Assembly: GCA_037976565.1 (NCBI GenBank) | Contig: CP137666.1 | Location: 3,204,060 to 3,268,059, forward strand | Direction: 5' to 3' | DNA: 64,000 nt | Source of the DNA: Mesocentrotus franciscanus | Taxonomy: Eukaryota; Echinodermata; Echinoidea; Camarodonta; Strongylocentrotidae | Shown here: positions 12,871 to 27,100 of the stretch, in pieces | Layout of the letters: every line of letters begins with the position of its first letter | Position numbering within the stretch: position 1 is the first letter of the stretch | Translations under genes and position numbers: made by a program | Notes under the pieces: model-generated | Told to the model about the DNA's origin: nothing | Database searches by the model: none | What the model saw: the letters and a program-made list of their open reading frames with translations, nothing else

Positions 12871-14174
12871 ATGGATGGATACTGAAATGAACTTAAAACA
12901 TGCATAATTTGTTTTATACAACAAAACTCCTAGATCCTTGTTATTTGCTGTAAAAATAATTAATTTCAAGATTGTTTCGTGTCATTATCGCTCACAAATA
13001 AATCTCAAGTAATAGGCTTATTTTAGCGCGCACACAGAGATAAGCACTTTTACCTCTACAGGCATTTACGTGCAGTGCACTGTAACAGTAATAGTGCACT
13101 AACCTTTATGTGCACTGCTGTACATTGCATACCGGTACTTTAAAAATAGTTGGATAGTGCTCAAAACTATTGCACGCTTTTTTTATGAAAAAAAGTAGGA
13201 TGGTCTCGGTAAATGAATCACACATGAACACGTTTGACCAATCATTTGATTAGGATCTAGGAGTGAGTTGTATAATACAAGATGGAGAAAGTAATGCAAT
13301 CAGGGCCTAATTTCAATACGAAGAGTGAACTTGGCATGGTTAAACGTATAGCAGCTTTTAAAAATGTATCATGAAAGTTTCACTGAAAATCCAAAACTAA
13401 TATTCAGATTATGATAAAGCTCTGCCTACATGGTCTTAATCTTTCACGTTCATTATGTCAGATTTTTTTACAAAACATAAAGCTAGATTGATCTATGCGT
13501 GGTCTCCCTTTTGATTTTGTATGAGCTTCATCTGTACTGTAATCATTCATTCATTCGTTCATTCATCCACCAAGGCAATCAAACAATAAATCATGTTGGC
13601 TTGATTGGATTGGAAGAAAACAGTTACCATACAGTGAAGCACATCACCACATTATCAAACTATTCTCATTCACCCCCGCCACTAAACCTCTTCCAATGAA
13701 CGCAGTATTGTGGGATTCAAGTTGTAATTGCCCCATTTGTTTGATTCAAACTCTCTCCCTCCCTCTCATCTTTTCTCTCTCTCTCTCTCTCCTTCCCTCC
13801 CTCTCACTCCAAAAGTCTTTGACCGTAATTAAAGGGAAACTCAACCATGATGACATTGTTTCGATTGAAAGCAACTGAATATTAAAGAAATTTGGACAAT
13901 GAGAAAATAGTGTTTTCTTAAAAGACAATTGAAGTGAAAACAAAAGTTTGACATATATTAATACATTTTGAGAAAACAGAGACATATTTGTGAATGTTGG
14001 CTATATACCCAATTCATACATTTAATATTACCTTTTATAATGTTCGTTTGTACAGAATATGACTTTCAAAAATTCATCATTTTCTTCTCATTGTCCATTG
14101 GGCAAATAAAACATACTAGGAAATGAAAGCATAAGAAATCAAAGATAGGTTTGACATGTATGATTCATATCATA
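12871..14174. other. Intergenic DNA between TDG and PBRM1
   Basis: AT-rich, with no gene recognised on either strand. Holds a CT-rich tract near 13,755-13,803 and a weak inverted repeat, ggacaatgagaaaa near 13,892 against ttttcttctcattgtcc near 14,082, which may mark a decayed MITE. Confidence 0.5.
13774..13791 (+). repeat. (CT)n microsatellite
   Basis: Short CT dinucleotide run inside a longer pyrimidine-rich stretch. Confidence 0.85.
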
Positions 14175-14180
14175 TTTATT
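14175..14180 (-). terminator. Candidate PBRM1 poly(A) signal
   Basis: Reads AATAAA on the - strand, about 2.2 kb downstream of the PBRM1 stop codon. Another candidate lies at 14712-14717. Which one is used cannot be seen from sequence alone. Confidence 0.35.
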
Positions 14181-16389
14181 TCATTTCTACAAAAAAGTAC
14201 CATTCCCTGGCAGCCCCTGTACAACAAACAGCATACATTACAACTGGGTTCACAAAGAAAACACATCAGTAAATACAAATATATACAAAGCTCTAATGAA
14301 TGTTATGCTTCTTTGGTTGCAACACACATCTATGGATCATGGATGAATGTGTAGAAACTTGCAAACAAATCATAATTTTCAAAAATCTAGTTCTCTACAT
14401 AGGTATCCACAAGTATGCATGGAACAGATAGACATCTACCAATCATTTTAAAGTTCAAGAAAGAACTACATAGGCAATGAAGAGGATGTGTTGTGTGAAA
14501 AATATGACAAAGAATGACTGACTTTTTGAATTTTGTAATTTCATTCAAAATCATTAAATATGAAATATGAGCTTATTTCATGTACTGAATTAAAAATATC
14601 TAATGGCCACCTATTTACTACATGTACCATAAAAAAAGTATATATGCAAAATGGAAATGTTTATTTCTCATTAAACAAATTACACTAATTCAATCATGAC
14701 AGGGAGAGACTTTTATTGAAAGGAAAATTTACAAAATACACATGAAAATGTAATTATCTAAATAATAACAAAACTAAACAAACAATGATTGAGACCTGTA
14801 CTCCAAAAAGAGAAAGACAAGAAAATCAACAGCAAAGTACAAAAAGTGGCTTGAACCTAATACAAAATTAGAAATCTGCGAGCCTCATCAACTTAAAAAA
14901 ACAAAGTCATGTAAAATAACTTACACAATGTACAAGAACAAATAAACCAAATCATTGTTCATTTCATCCTGTTTGAGGAAGTCCTTCTCCAACAAGATGG
15001 CAGAAATCAACATCAACATATATCCCTGGAATGTCTCAAAAGCAGGTGAGCATTTCTATTTATGGTTCATTTCAGGAAATTCTGATCTCAGTGTCTATTT
15101 CTGGTCAGGATGTGGTTTCAATAATATTTCACAAACACATGTCAGAAAGTGGATTTCACATTCCTTGTGTAGGTTTCCTCTAGCCTGACGTTTTGGTATG
15201 AGATCTAGGACGCTGATTTCATCTCCCTTCGGAGGAAGAAGGCAGTTTTGCTCCCTTCATAAATATTGATTCTTTCAAATTGAAATAGAATGTTCTCTGA
15301 TCATTATCTGAGCTTGTCTCTCTCTCTCTCTCTCTCTCTTTGGCTCAATGGTTAAATATATCTCTGGCATACCTTGATGGGTTTCTAAACCCATCTAAAT
15401 ATCAGAACTAATCTTTCTCTCAATTTTTGTTATCAGTTTTAGATTTAAGTTCATCACAGCCACATTAGCATTTTTATAACACCAATCCTAATTCACTTAT
15501 GCAGATGTGATGAGATTTTGTCCAATTCAATTTCATTGTTTCTCCTGGATATATTTTCTGATTTAATAACATTTTCAGCTCACCCACAAATTCTTGAACC
15601 CTGAATTTCCTGTATTTCTCCCTGTCTCTCATATCATTTTAAGGATTGGTTCTTAATCCCATTACATTTCATTGGCTTGAAAATCAGAAAAGGATCAAAT
15701 TCAGTTGTGATTCATTTTCAAATTTGCATTATCAAACTATATTTCTACATTGTATTAACTCCTAAATTTCTACCAATCACATTTAAAATTGCAAATTAAG
15801 TGACTCATGACACAATTTCACATAACAGGGATGAATATAATTCCATCACAGCTTTTTCAGCATGGTAAGATTTTGGTCATAATAGTTTGCCATCAATACA
15901 TTAGCTGAATATACCCTACAGCATAGCATCACATCTACATACTCGTGCACAATCAACTTCATATCACATACATTGAATACAGATTCGACCCAAATTCACA
16001 TAATAATGACCACATTTCTAGCCCGCTGATGATGGATAAGACTTCCCCATTTCTTTATATTTTCCATTCTGCATGCTTTTAGCTTCATGCACATATTCTG
16101 AATTCCAAAAGCTACACCAATTTTCTGTACACAAAGTCACACTATAAAAGCAAAAAATTGTTAAATATTATCATTAACAACATTCCCTATTCCAGAGTTG
16201 CAGAATATCATCAAATATAGACAAGCCATCATCTACAGATACATATGACGAATAAAGAGCTTTTAAAAAAAAAATGTCACTTGACAATATCTTAGTTTGA
16301 AGCAATAAATAGAAGGCAACAAGCATTGTTTGGCAGCAGCTTATTCATGATGATGATTAACTAAATCTGTAGAGTAGCATTCTTCACAT
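14181..16389 (-). other. Probable PBRM1 3' UTR
   Basis: AT-rich DNA downstream of the PBRM1 stop with no other gene recognised. Contains a (CT)n run at about 15317-15339. Assignment as 3' UTR rests only on position and the candidate poly(A) signals. Confidence 0.4.
15317..15339 (+). repeat. (CT)n microsatellite
   Basis: CT dinucleotide run of about 23 bp in the probable PBRM1 3' UTR (GA on the transcribed strand). Confidence 0.9.
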
Positions 16390-16447
16390 TTATACATTCA
16401 CAACGCCATTCTCTGTAGGAGGGCCGTTCTGGGTACCAGGAGTTTCA
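16390..16447 (-). CDS. PBRM1: PBRM1 last coding exon
   Basis: Acceptor ttacag precedes 16447; 18 codons after the shared one, ending GVVNV and TAA. Phase 1 in matches the previous exon. The tail replaces the human LENV end. Splicing here is supported by the gtaagt donor at 17145, but a retained intron would end the protein after FQL. Confidence 0.8.
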
Positions 16448-18146
16448 CTGTAATAGGAAGATGAAAAAAAGGAATGGGAGAGAGGGGCATGAGGAGTAAA
16501 AGACAGAAGTAAAGAAATAATCAGAGAGAGAGAGAGAGAGAGAGAATCAATGTAAACTTCAATCTTATTTATATAACATACATGTAATTTGTAAAAGTAA
16601 GTTGAAACATTGGACATATTTGTTTTGTATGTATAGAAAAGTTATTAAAACACTTTTTCAGGTAACAAATATTTCATTTACTGCATCTTAAAGACATGTA
16701 CATTTACATGCACTAATATGGCATGAATTGGAAATATCTTTATTTGCCATTTTTAGCAAATGTGGTGCTTAAAACTAACATTCATCGATTAGTGATCACA
16801 GTGTCATTCTAGCTCTTGCAGACCTTGCTAATTTGCATAATTCAAATTAATAGTGACCAAAGGCCAATTCATATGAAACCCTCTACTGAAACAGCCACAT
16901 TGTTCTCAATAAAAGGTGAACACAATTGTCTGGGCTAGAAGGTAGGCCCATAGACTCGTATTCTACTATCCCAGTTATACTCAATGCCGGTATCATTTGG
17001 TCTGAGTAAATCTAATATAGCAACAACTTAGACCTCATTCCAAGTCTCCTTTTAAAACCAAAACCATGCCCAAACAAATCAAGGGGATTTCCAGTTCAAG
17101 ACAGGTCTAAGAGTATAGCATGATCATAACATGGCTGCTACTTACAATTGGAATGCCCTGGACACCTGTAAGAAGTCATTCTGCATGATGTCTCTCATCT
17201 TCCAAAGAGCATTAGAGATATCCTCATCTTCTCCTAACACTCCTTGGGCAAACCAATGGCGTGGGAGGCGTTGTTTCTGATTGTCAGACATTGGAATGGT
17301 TTCCTTTGTAGCACCAAGGCTTTGCTTCCAATCACTGATTGTATCAGACCTATTGTTTAGTCCCTCAATATACCTAGTAGAAAAAGGAAAGAATAAATAA
17401 AAGAAAAAAGTCAATTACTTGAAAGACTACACATTGATATATCTAAATTGGATGAAATTTTCTGACGGACAAAATGAAATATTGTGATGTGTTACCTCTA
17501 CGACATTTCATCAGACATGATCTCTAGTTTATCAACAACAACAACAACAAAGCAAAAGAAAGATAAATACAGAAATAGAGAAAGAGAGAAAGTGAGGGAT
17601 GAAGATGATGAGAAGTAAATGCCCTTTGCATTAATATAAAATTGTAGAGTAACAGATTTTTGCTCCTGCAAAAATTATGATGGCAATTTCTCACTTCAAT
17701 CCTGGACCAAACACCATACCTAACCTAACTTGACACACTCGAACCCTTCCTCTTGTACAAAATTTGGATCACCATGTACTTACTTGATATAAGCCTCTGA
17801 ATGAAGTAGCCTCTGTGTCTTGGGTGGGGCAGGTACAAACATGGGTTGGGGAGGTGCCATCGGGGGGTACTGAGCTGGCATACTCTGCTGGCCAGGGGGT
17901 ACACCACCTTCCAAAACACATAAAGAGGGGCAATTAAATCTTGGGTTTTGTTTAAATGTGTATCACACAAATGATGATAAAGACAAATGAAATCTGCTTC
18001 AATATATATGTCTCTTAATATAACATTAATATACATAACTTTAGTTGCCCATATATGTACATGTATATTCAAATTTTCTTTTGAAAGCACCACAAAATTC
18101 TATAGGACGCTTAGGTCACAAATAATGCCATATGAAATGTCCAATT

Positions 18147-18182
<36 letters not shown>

Positions 18183-21100
18183 ATTTTACTCGCATCGTAA
18201 AACATGTAAAATTCAGTCTTTGACTGCCATTCATGTTTTAATAAACCTTGATTGAATTGAATTCCGATCTTAAATACATGTCTATACAAGAAATTACTGT
18301 TCTTAATGTGTATATGCCTATATGGCCTTGATAACTTGTCAATTGTTGTTCTTTTTACTATTTTTTACAAAGTTTATGCCCCATATATCATTTCTGTGTG
18401 GTTGACACAGTAAATCACCATCACATTGACATTGATATTCAAGTCTGTATGAAATTTCTTCTACCTATTTGTTTAATAAAAATATAACATGAAATGTCAG
18501 ATTTTGAATGGCCTTCGAAACTGCGACAATACCATCCAAATATCGAGAGCAAACTAAAGGACACAATTAAAACATACAACAAATAGCATCAAACAATCTG
18601 CTTTTTAGAGACATAACACTGACTTAGGCCTTGCTCAGATACGATGTGACAAAACCAGGGGGTTAAAAAAGTGACTGAAAGTGTAATACATTTCTGTATC
18701 TTTAAACACAGAGCTCAGTGAATACATGCAGGACCTTTGTTGAATGTAGTTGCCATTTATTTACACATACAAATGCCGCTGAGGTTTTTTGTAACAGTTT
18801 ACCGCATCATAACTGAACAACCCAATACAGCTCAAGTATGTAATAAGAATTGTTTTTGATAAACACAATTTAACAATGAAGGAAGTATGAACCATTTGAA
18901 TGGCTTCAAAGAGATTTATCAAAATTATTCTTGAAATGTCAATGTCATGTCTAACACTATTCTGATTTCTTTCAAAATCTATTTGCAGTCCAGTGATGGA
19001 GATCTTTACTAGTCTATGAAAGTGATTCTCTTAACCATCTAAACTGCCGAGAGCAAGAAAGGCATTCACGTCCATCCTTTTACATAGAATTAACATCCTT
19101 CTGGCTATCAGCAGACAATACATACATATATATCACAATATCACACAATTTAACTCAGCATCTTTCTTGCCAACTTACCTTGGTAGTGAGCTGGGCTGTG
19201 TGCCCCAGCATGTGGGCTCATAGCCTGGCCCCTTGGGATACCATACGGGGGTTGCATCATGCCTAACACAACAGCAAATTAACAATTCAACAAACATGGA
19301 AAAAATAACAATAAACAAACAAGCAGGAAATAATAACACATGTTTTAGCTTTTAAACAAATATTAGACATACAAAATGTGTTAAGTAAAAAATGTAGTGA
19401 TAGGTGAATTGGCACAAATATATTAACCAAACTTGTGTTAACTTCTTTACTATACACTGCATTTAGCTTCAAATAAATTGGTTACTTTTAAAGCAAAATA
19501 AACGACACTGTTTTCAGCAAAAATGAATAGCTTTTACAATACAGAACATGATATAGCAAACTGTAAGTGGTAAATAACAAAGGCAAATATAAGGCAGGTT
19601 GATATCGAATAAACACAAAATCAAATTATAATCTTTTTTAAAGAGACATAGGGCCAAGTGTAATATATTTTTTGTTTGTAATAAATAGCATATAAATTGG
19701 CATGAAGATCTACTTGACAAAGAAAGTCCAACAGTTTTCATGTGCTATAAAAGAAAAACTTGTGTAGCAGCAGGAACCATGAATTTATAAAAGATTTGTC
19801 ACATGGGCCAAGAAAAGCTAAACATAAGTGCTTGAAATAATGACATTGTTTCTATACTATTTTCATGGCAATAGAAATTGAGGAAAGAATACTAGAATTG
19901 CAGAACTATGAAGAATGGGACAAAGTGTGAAAGGAACAGAAGAGGATGAAAGAAGGAGGGGAGAAGAAGGAATAATATGGGAAAGTATGGAAGGAGAGCA
20001 ATCTTGGAAAAAACATGGAGGAAAGGAGGAGGAGAGGGAATTGAAGAAAATATGGATGAAAGAAAAGGAGGGAGGGGTGAATGAGAGAGATTGATCATAA
20101 AAAAGAAGGAGTTCTGATGATTCTATAATAGGGGATGAGCATTTTTCCTCATCAAAATCTTTTGGCATTTATGCCATGTTAAAAATAAAAATAAATTACA
20201 TGTGTATAATGATTTATTAACCAAACTATTTTTCAATAGGCATCAGAACAAATATTAAAATTTGATCGATAGGGAGGTAATCAACTTTCTTTGTTGTGGA
20301 TCTGATATTCTATTCTACACTTACGTAAAGGTATATGGATAAGTGAATGAAAAATACATGAATGGATGAATGACTGAGATATAAATTGAATGGATGACTG
20401 GATGACTGGATGACTTAGAGCAGGATTGAGTATATTGAGTAAATGATTAAATGAGTGATCATTAAAAGGACATGTGTTATGGTCCGATAGGTCCTGTATC
20501 AGACTCACCCGGTGTTTGTTGATGAGGGGGTAGCATGCCCATATGAGGGGTAGGAGGGGGATGCATGCCAGGCGTAGGAGTATACGGCTGGCCTTGGGGG
20601 TGCATGCCTGGTTGGTAAAGGGGCATGACTTGATGGTGCTGGTATGGAGACCCATGAGGTCCGCCTGGGGGTGGTGGCATACCCCCATTGTACATATCAA
20701 CTGGCATACCATAGCCTGTAAGAGTGTAGGAGTGGGGGTAGGAGGTGAACTCAACAAACATAAGGAAACGGTAAGAGATCTGCACCTATTCAATCTGTTC
20801 ATTAAGCTCACAAGGTGCATTATCTCTCAACATCTGAATGCAGGAATCCAGGCAATATTACTTCACCAATCATGCAAGTGAGAGTTCAGTTATAAATGAG
20901 AGGAGGTGGAAAGTCTCTTGACATTAATATGATATCCAATACTACTTTTTTCTCATTTAAATATAAATGACTTTTCTTTAACTTCTTTCCTGTGTGTTTT
21001 CTGTGAAGAGGATGCACAACCTTGCATCAATCTCAGCAAACTCTACTGAACTTGTAAGAGCTTGCTTACTGCTTTACATCAGAATTTATTTATAGATTTC

Positions 21101-24100
21101 CATACAAATGCAACTGAATTGCAAGAGAACTATAGGTGCAGATCCCTATAAAAAAATTAACATAAAATTAAACATTAAATTAAACACAAATCATGCAAAT
21201 ACAAAAACATAAACATATTTTAAAAACACTTTCATTTTGCAAATGAACTAATCCAGAAATCATAGAAGTCAATATGGTTGCATGACAATAATTCTCTTCA
21301 TGAATAAAAAAAATTGCGTAAGGAAATGGTGAATGAAGACGTCCATGCTATATTGCTTTACCGGTACATGCATGTGTAAGTTGAGTTATGGGAGGTGACT
21401 AAAAATATAAAAACAAGCACAACTTCATGTAGTCTCTGTTATCTGGGAAAAATATTACGTTCAAATCATCCTGCGTTAGAGAAAAATAATCTAGAGAGAA
21501 AATGACTTAAACGGCATTCTTTATCCCTATAATATATTGACTATTATGACCAAACTCAGGCATGGGGTCCTACAGTTGTACATGTATGTCTGACAAGATA
21601 AAATCTGTCCTGTCTAGGACTAAACACAAAGAAAAAAAACATTATAAAAGAAACAACTTGACATCCATCTTTTTCATCTCTAAAAATAGAACAGCACATT
21701 AAACAGCAGTACAATAGAATATTTAAGAAAAATTGCAATGTCCAGTCAGCAGAATCATCTCAAAATAAAAACAACAAAAAACACATAGCACATAAATGGA
21801 TGGTACAGGTTTCAGCATTCCATACTCCATCCTCAAGGACACATGACAATGCTAATGCAAACAATTACAAAAAAAGTGATTCTAACCAAAATGCAGATAA
21901 ACAGAAATGTACCAAAACACAGGAAAAGAATAAACATCAAAGAATACTTTACCCCCATATGATTGGTTGATCTGTTGAGTTGCCATGCCAACTGGAGTAG
22001 GTGGTCCGACCACACCCATGACAGCGCTAGTGCCTGGAGTGGATGGACGCTGGGCATTAGGACCATGAAGGGCAGCATGGGAATGATAGTTCCTGTTTAA
22101 ATATGATATGATATGATATGATATGATAGGTGATGTCAAAGTGCAGTTTTAAAGGCAGGGTATTTAACTGACATCGCTGCCACTGCTGTAATGTATTTTC
22201 AATTGTGCCATCTTTAGGTGAAGGCATACATAGACCGATTTACAGTTCCTGTACCCAAGCATTATCATGCATGCTAATCAATTGGTGATGCATTGTGGGA
22301 CATGGCTGTCTACACATTGGGGCATTGTAAGCAACAGATGGCAGTATACGTAAATCAGAAGTAATGTCAGTAGAATAGCCTGCCTTTAAGAAGTTCTATT
22401 AGGCAGAGTAACAATCAAGTTGTCTTAAGTAGCTCTAAAGTAGTAATGCCTTAAAAAGGAATATTAAACATTGTGCTCTTCAGTGTAATTGACATTCAAC
22501 ATAGTCTATAAACATTCTTTACAAATGATATACATGCCTGTATATGATTTGAAATATAACAAAAATATCACAATCACATTCTACCTAGATTCATCAAAGG
22601 TAAAGAAAATGGTAATTTTAAGAATGAAATTGTTTTCTCACTATAGGGAAAGATTGTATTTCCAATAATCACTTACATCACAGGACCAACACTTTAGCAT
22701 ACATGTATGTAGCTCTGACAATGTGTTACAACTGGTATAACATCAGGATATTGTCAGCATGGGATTGCAATAAACAATCTGATATAACACTATTTAAAAC
22801 AAATAGAACCTTGATGACGAAGAGTAGTAACTCCTACCTTGAGAGTTGGTGTGGAAGTACAAATCTAGCTGCATGCTTCATATGGACTTCCTTACAATGT
22901 CTCACTAGACGAGAATATACAGGGAAAGGCCTGAAATCAATAACGAAAATAAAATGAAGTATAATCAAATATAAATCATCATCTTTAAGATGGGCAACTT
23001 AGGAAACATGAGATGTAAATATGCATTTTGACTTCTGAATCTAGAATTTCAAGGTTAGACACCATCGTCATTCATAAATAAGCAAATCTTCATCAAAACC
23101 AAAATAAAGGTACCTTTGCGATGAAGATGAGTTAATGACAATGTATTATTTTGTACCATTTAAAATATGGCATTTCAATTCTCAAGATGCCCTGCACCCG
23201 ATTGTTCAGTCGTATAATGGATTCTAACATGTCAAATCACATCGTACATGCACTGTGGATAATATTCCATTTATTGAGCTATCATTCTTGTTTTAAGATT
23301 CTGATCCACTTTGTCTTTGTATAGTTTTACTCAAGGAACATCTATTCATATATATACTGCTGAAATACAATGACAATTTTTTTTGGACAGAATTTCAATA
23401 AATACAGTTAGGGAAAAAGAGGAATAATTACATTTTTAATAAATAATCATTTTCTTTCACCAACCATAAAGACCTACCGTAAACTCATTTGATGGCTTTA
23501 CATTGCATTATGAATCCATATGAGAATAACTTACTGACTTTTCTTGAAACGAGTACAAGTTTTCCAACAGCACAGGAACTGATTTTCTCCTATAGAAAAA
23601 AAAGCAGACAATATCCTTTAATTAGATAAGGCTCACAAGAAATAGTACCTAACCAACTATCTTTATGCTCATGAGAAATGAAACATATTGGCATTTCTGT
23701 ACAGTGGAAGTCATCTCAGCTACAATAAATTGTAGGCTTTCTGCAAAAAAGACATTAACACTATGTATTATCAATGGCTATAACGTTCTTTTAGCAGTGA
23801 GATGAGGATTAATACTATATATATTTGTATATCACTGAATTATATACAAACATGACTATGATTTAAATATAATAATGATAGGGAATAATTTGCACTGTTT
23901 TAAAATGCAGTGGTCATTCCCTCTCATTTTTAGTGAATCATGACTTCTTGCTGCATTGAGAATCATCAAGACAAAGCAGATACACATGCAATCATTGCAC
24001 ATACTTGAAGTAAACATTCATTAAGTAGCATATTAAGGCATTCAATGTTTGGAGTTAAATGGTTGTTATGATTGGTTATTAGAACAAAGAATGTTAGTCA

Positions 24101-27100
24101 CAAAGCACAGCAATTGCCAATAATTATTTGTTAGTCACCCAGGCCCATATTCATAACACCTTACTAAACTGGTTGTCAAAATAAGGAGCAAGGTAAAAAG
24201 TGAAAAGATGGAAAATAGTAAATACACTGTTCTTGTCTTGTTCGGCTGTTCATTCTTTTTTTTAAAGAGTGCAGGGCTGCTGTGTAGTGCACTGCATAAC
24301 AATACCAGTGCTTTTGCAACTTTTTACTTTAGACCCTGCCCTTTATTCTGATTTACTGCTCATTCTAATGATACTGAACAAAGCAATATTTATCCCATGA
24401 CAAGAGAGGTATAATCGATCAAACTTGAGCTTCCAAACTTTTTTTGAGGGGTTTATAATGTTACCACAGAAAAAGGGAAGACAATGCAAGAAATAAAAGG
24501 TAGATATATAAATATGAATTTGCAAACCCGTAATAAACATAGCTGGTTTAAGAAGCCTTTTCTTCACAAATGATACAAGAAAACAAGGAAAAGACAATGG
24601 AAAAAACAACTCTGTAATCATGAAGCATGTTATTTTTCCGTTCTATCAATAAAGGGAGAAAAAGAGTAATGGAACAAAAACAATATTTTTTTAATGAATG
24701 TTTGTACTTCAATTAATGAAGTGCTCCTTGTGTGTTGGGAGACATCAATTACATATATAGAATAAATTTGAAATACTTTGAAATGCATATAGCTTTTGTT
24801 TTATGTGTTTAAACACTTTTTATCATGTTAAAAAAAACCACTAGCACACTATTAAACAAGATCTGTACTTCAAGCACTAATTCATAACATCACAACACAA
24901 TTATTAATCAATTGGTCACAAATTCACAGAGAATATAATTACAAAAACTAAAAGATCATATTTATTAATATCTTAAATGAAGCAATGAGGGGGAAATGTT
25001 ATTTGGCCCATATATAGAATGTAATCTGACATATTGGTCATGTTTAAAAATCTTGATACTCTTTCTTTATAAATATAAAATTGAGATGGGACACTGGAAC
25101 AGTATAAATGGAATAGTGCATATATATTGATCATCAATGCAGGTTGTTGCAAACAAGGAAAGAAAGAACAAAGCATAGGTTGATAGATAATCATAGAATT
25201 AAATGAGACATTTAAATACACAGCAAAACTGCAGTTAAATTACATTGCTCAGTTGTAAAAGCAAACTTTAGACTCTCTTGATGCTTTTATCCAAAGTTAG
25301 AAATTAATTAACAATACTTGAAGGTACCATTCAACACTTTGAATGTCATATTTTGATTGAATTTTGCATTTTTCATTTAGTGGGGGAAAGGTCCCGTTTC
25401 AAGCAAACTGATTACACATTAGTGTTTTGAAATAGCTTAGGGAAAGGAGAAAACATTCTCATTTCTCTCTCTTTCTTCTTCTTCAAGTTTTTTTAATATA
25501 TTAAATTGTATTATTAAGCTTGTTTATTATGCTGACATCTGCCCAAAGCACTATGAACTGGATAGTATTATTGTACATTACTAAAATGTAATTTCAAATG
25601 GTACTTGTAGCTTAATACATTGCATAGTTATGTATGCATAGTTCCAATGTTCATTGGCTAATTTTCAACTTTTAATGTACTCATGCACATGCCTCTGAAA
25701 GACTGATGAGAGCTAAAATCAATTTTAAAAAATCAAAGTGTTAACTCTTTAACCTAGAGGATCTGGTAGAAGAGATTCCTTCAATTTGTTCAGCATGCTA
25801 CAATGTTGCAGTTCATGGCTTCAATAGTTCATACACTTATGCTGTTTATATCAGTAAGATACCTCTACAGTTGAGAAACATCTTTAAAGAAAGTGCTTTA
25901 AATCTAATCAATACAATAGGAAAGAGGAAAGCTGAGACAGATCACAAGACATGTAATTGGTTGCTTCTTGGATGGGTGTAGAGGATCAGCACTGTTAATT
26001 TTGATTTGGAGACAGAGCTTATTAGCAGAGGAGGGTGAGACAGGGAAGGCACAAGACGATTACATCAAGAGACTTGAGAGAAACATGCGACAAGAGACAT
26101 TACGCCCCTCTTCATACATGACTTGGTAACACGCCTCAAAAAACCTGCTGCAGCAAAATGAAAATCATTGTACCTGTAAATAAATGGCAGGGGGGAAAGG
26201 GAGGAGAATAATATACTAGCTGCATCTGCGTGCAAGCCAGGTTCTAATGCCAACACTATGATCTCTGTGTTTTTATATATAGATTTTTTGTGAGCATTTG
26301 ACTTTATAGAGGTGTCATGGTTAGTGGGTTAGTCATCGGACTCTGCATCACATGGTTCACGGCACGAGTCCCACCGCAGCACTAATGTCCTTTGGCATGA
26401 CATTAATCTCAATCTGCCAATCTCAACCCAGGTGATGTAAATGGGGACTCAGTAGGAAGAAATTCCTTAAAACACTTTCGCGCCTTAGCTATAGCCGGGG
26501 TAACACTATGATACTTTGTATTAAGCGCAGTAGAGTATATTTGTATAGTAGCTGTGCTATGGAAATGGACATGTTTTTGTTATCATCATTCTACTTTGCT
26601 GCAGCAGTTTGTTTGAGGCAGTTTACAGAGTCATGTCTGGACAAGGCTTAAGGTGCACACAACATTCTCTTTGATGGGATGCACTCACGTTTGGTCTGTC
26701 CTTCACCAACTTCAACTTCAATCGTAGTGCCTGGTTCAAAACAACAAATGTCACGATGAAAATACTGACGAGTGTGGGTACCCGGGACATCCCAGTCCAA
26801 ACAGTCATTCACTTCTTCACAAACCCGCATCAATGATAAATTCTCACTGCTCAGAATCTATCCCCTCTATATGCTTAATAATGGATATGATTTCTTTTTT
26901 CTAATAGAAATTAAATTATTTGTGATTCATAGTGATGATAGAGGTATTCTGAATGTGCAAAAATAATGATCACTTCTGAGGTGTCATTCAATAAAACTAA
27001 GTGATGGAGGATGTGGCTCAGTCAGGGGGGGGGAGGAGGTGAAAATTAGGGTGATGTGTCCACTGTCATCAATCACATTATTTGCTACATTGCACAATTT

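Noticed and set aside
19863..20168. Ser/Pro/Phe-rich ORFs on the - strand
   Set aside because: Low-complexity purine-rich intron sequence (gaaggaggag type) read in reverse; no domain or splice context.
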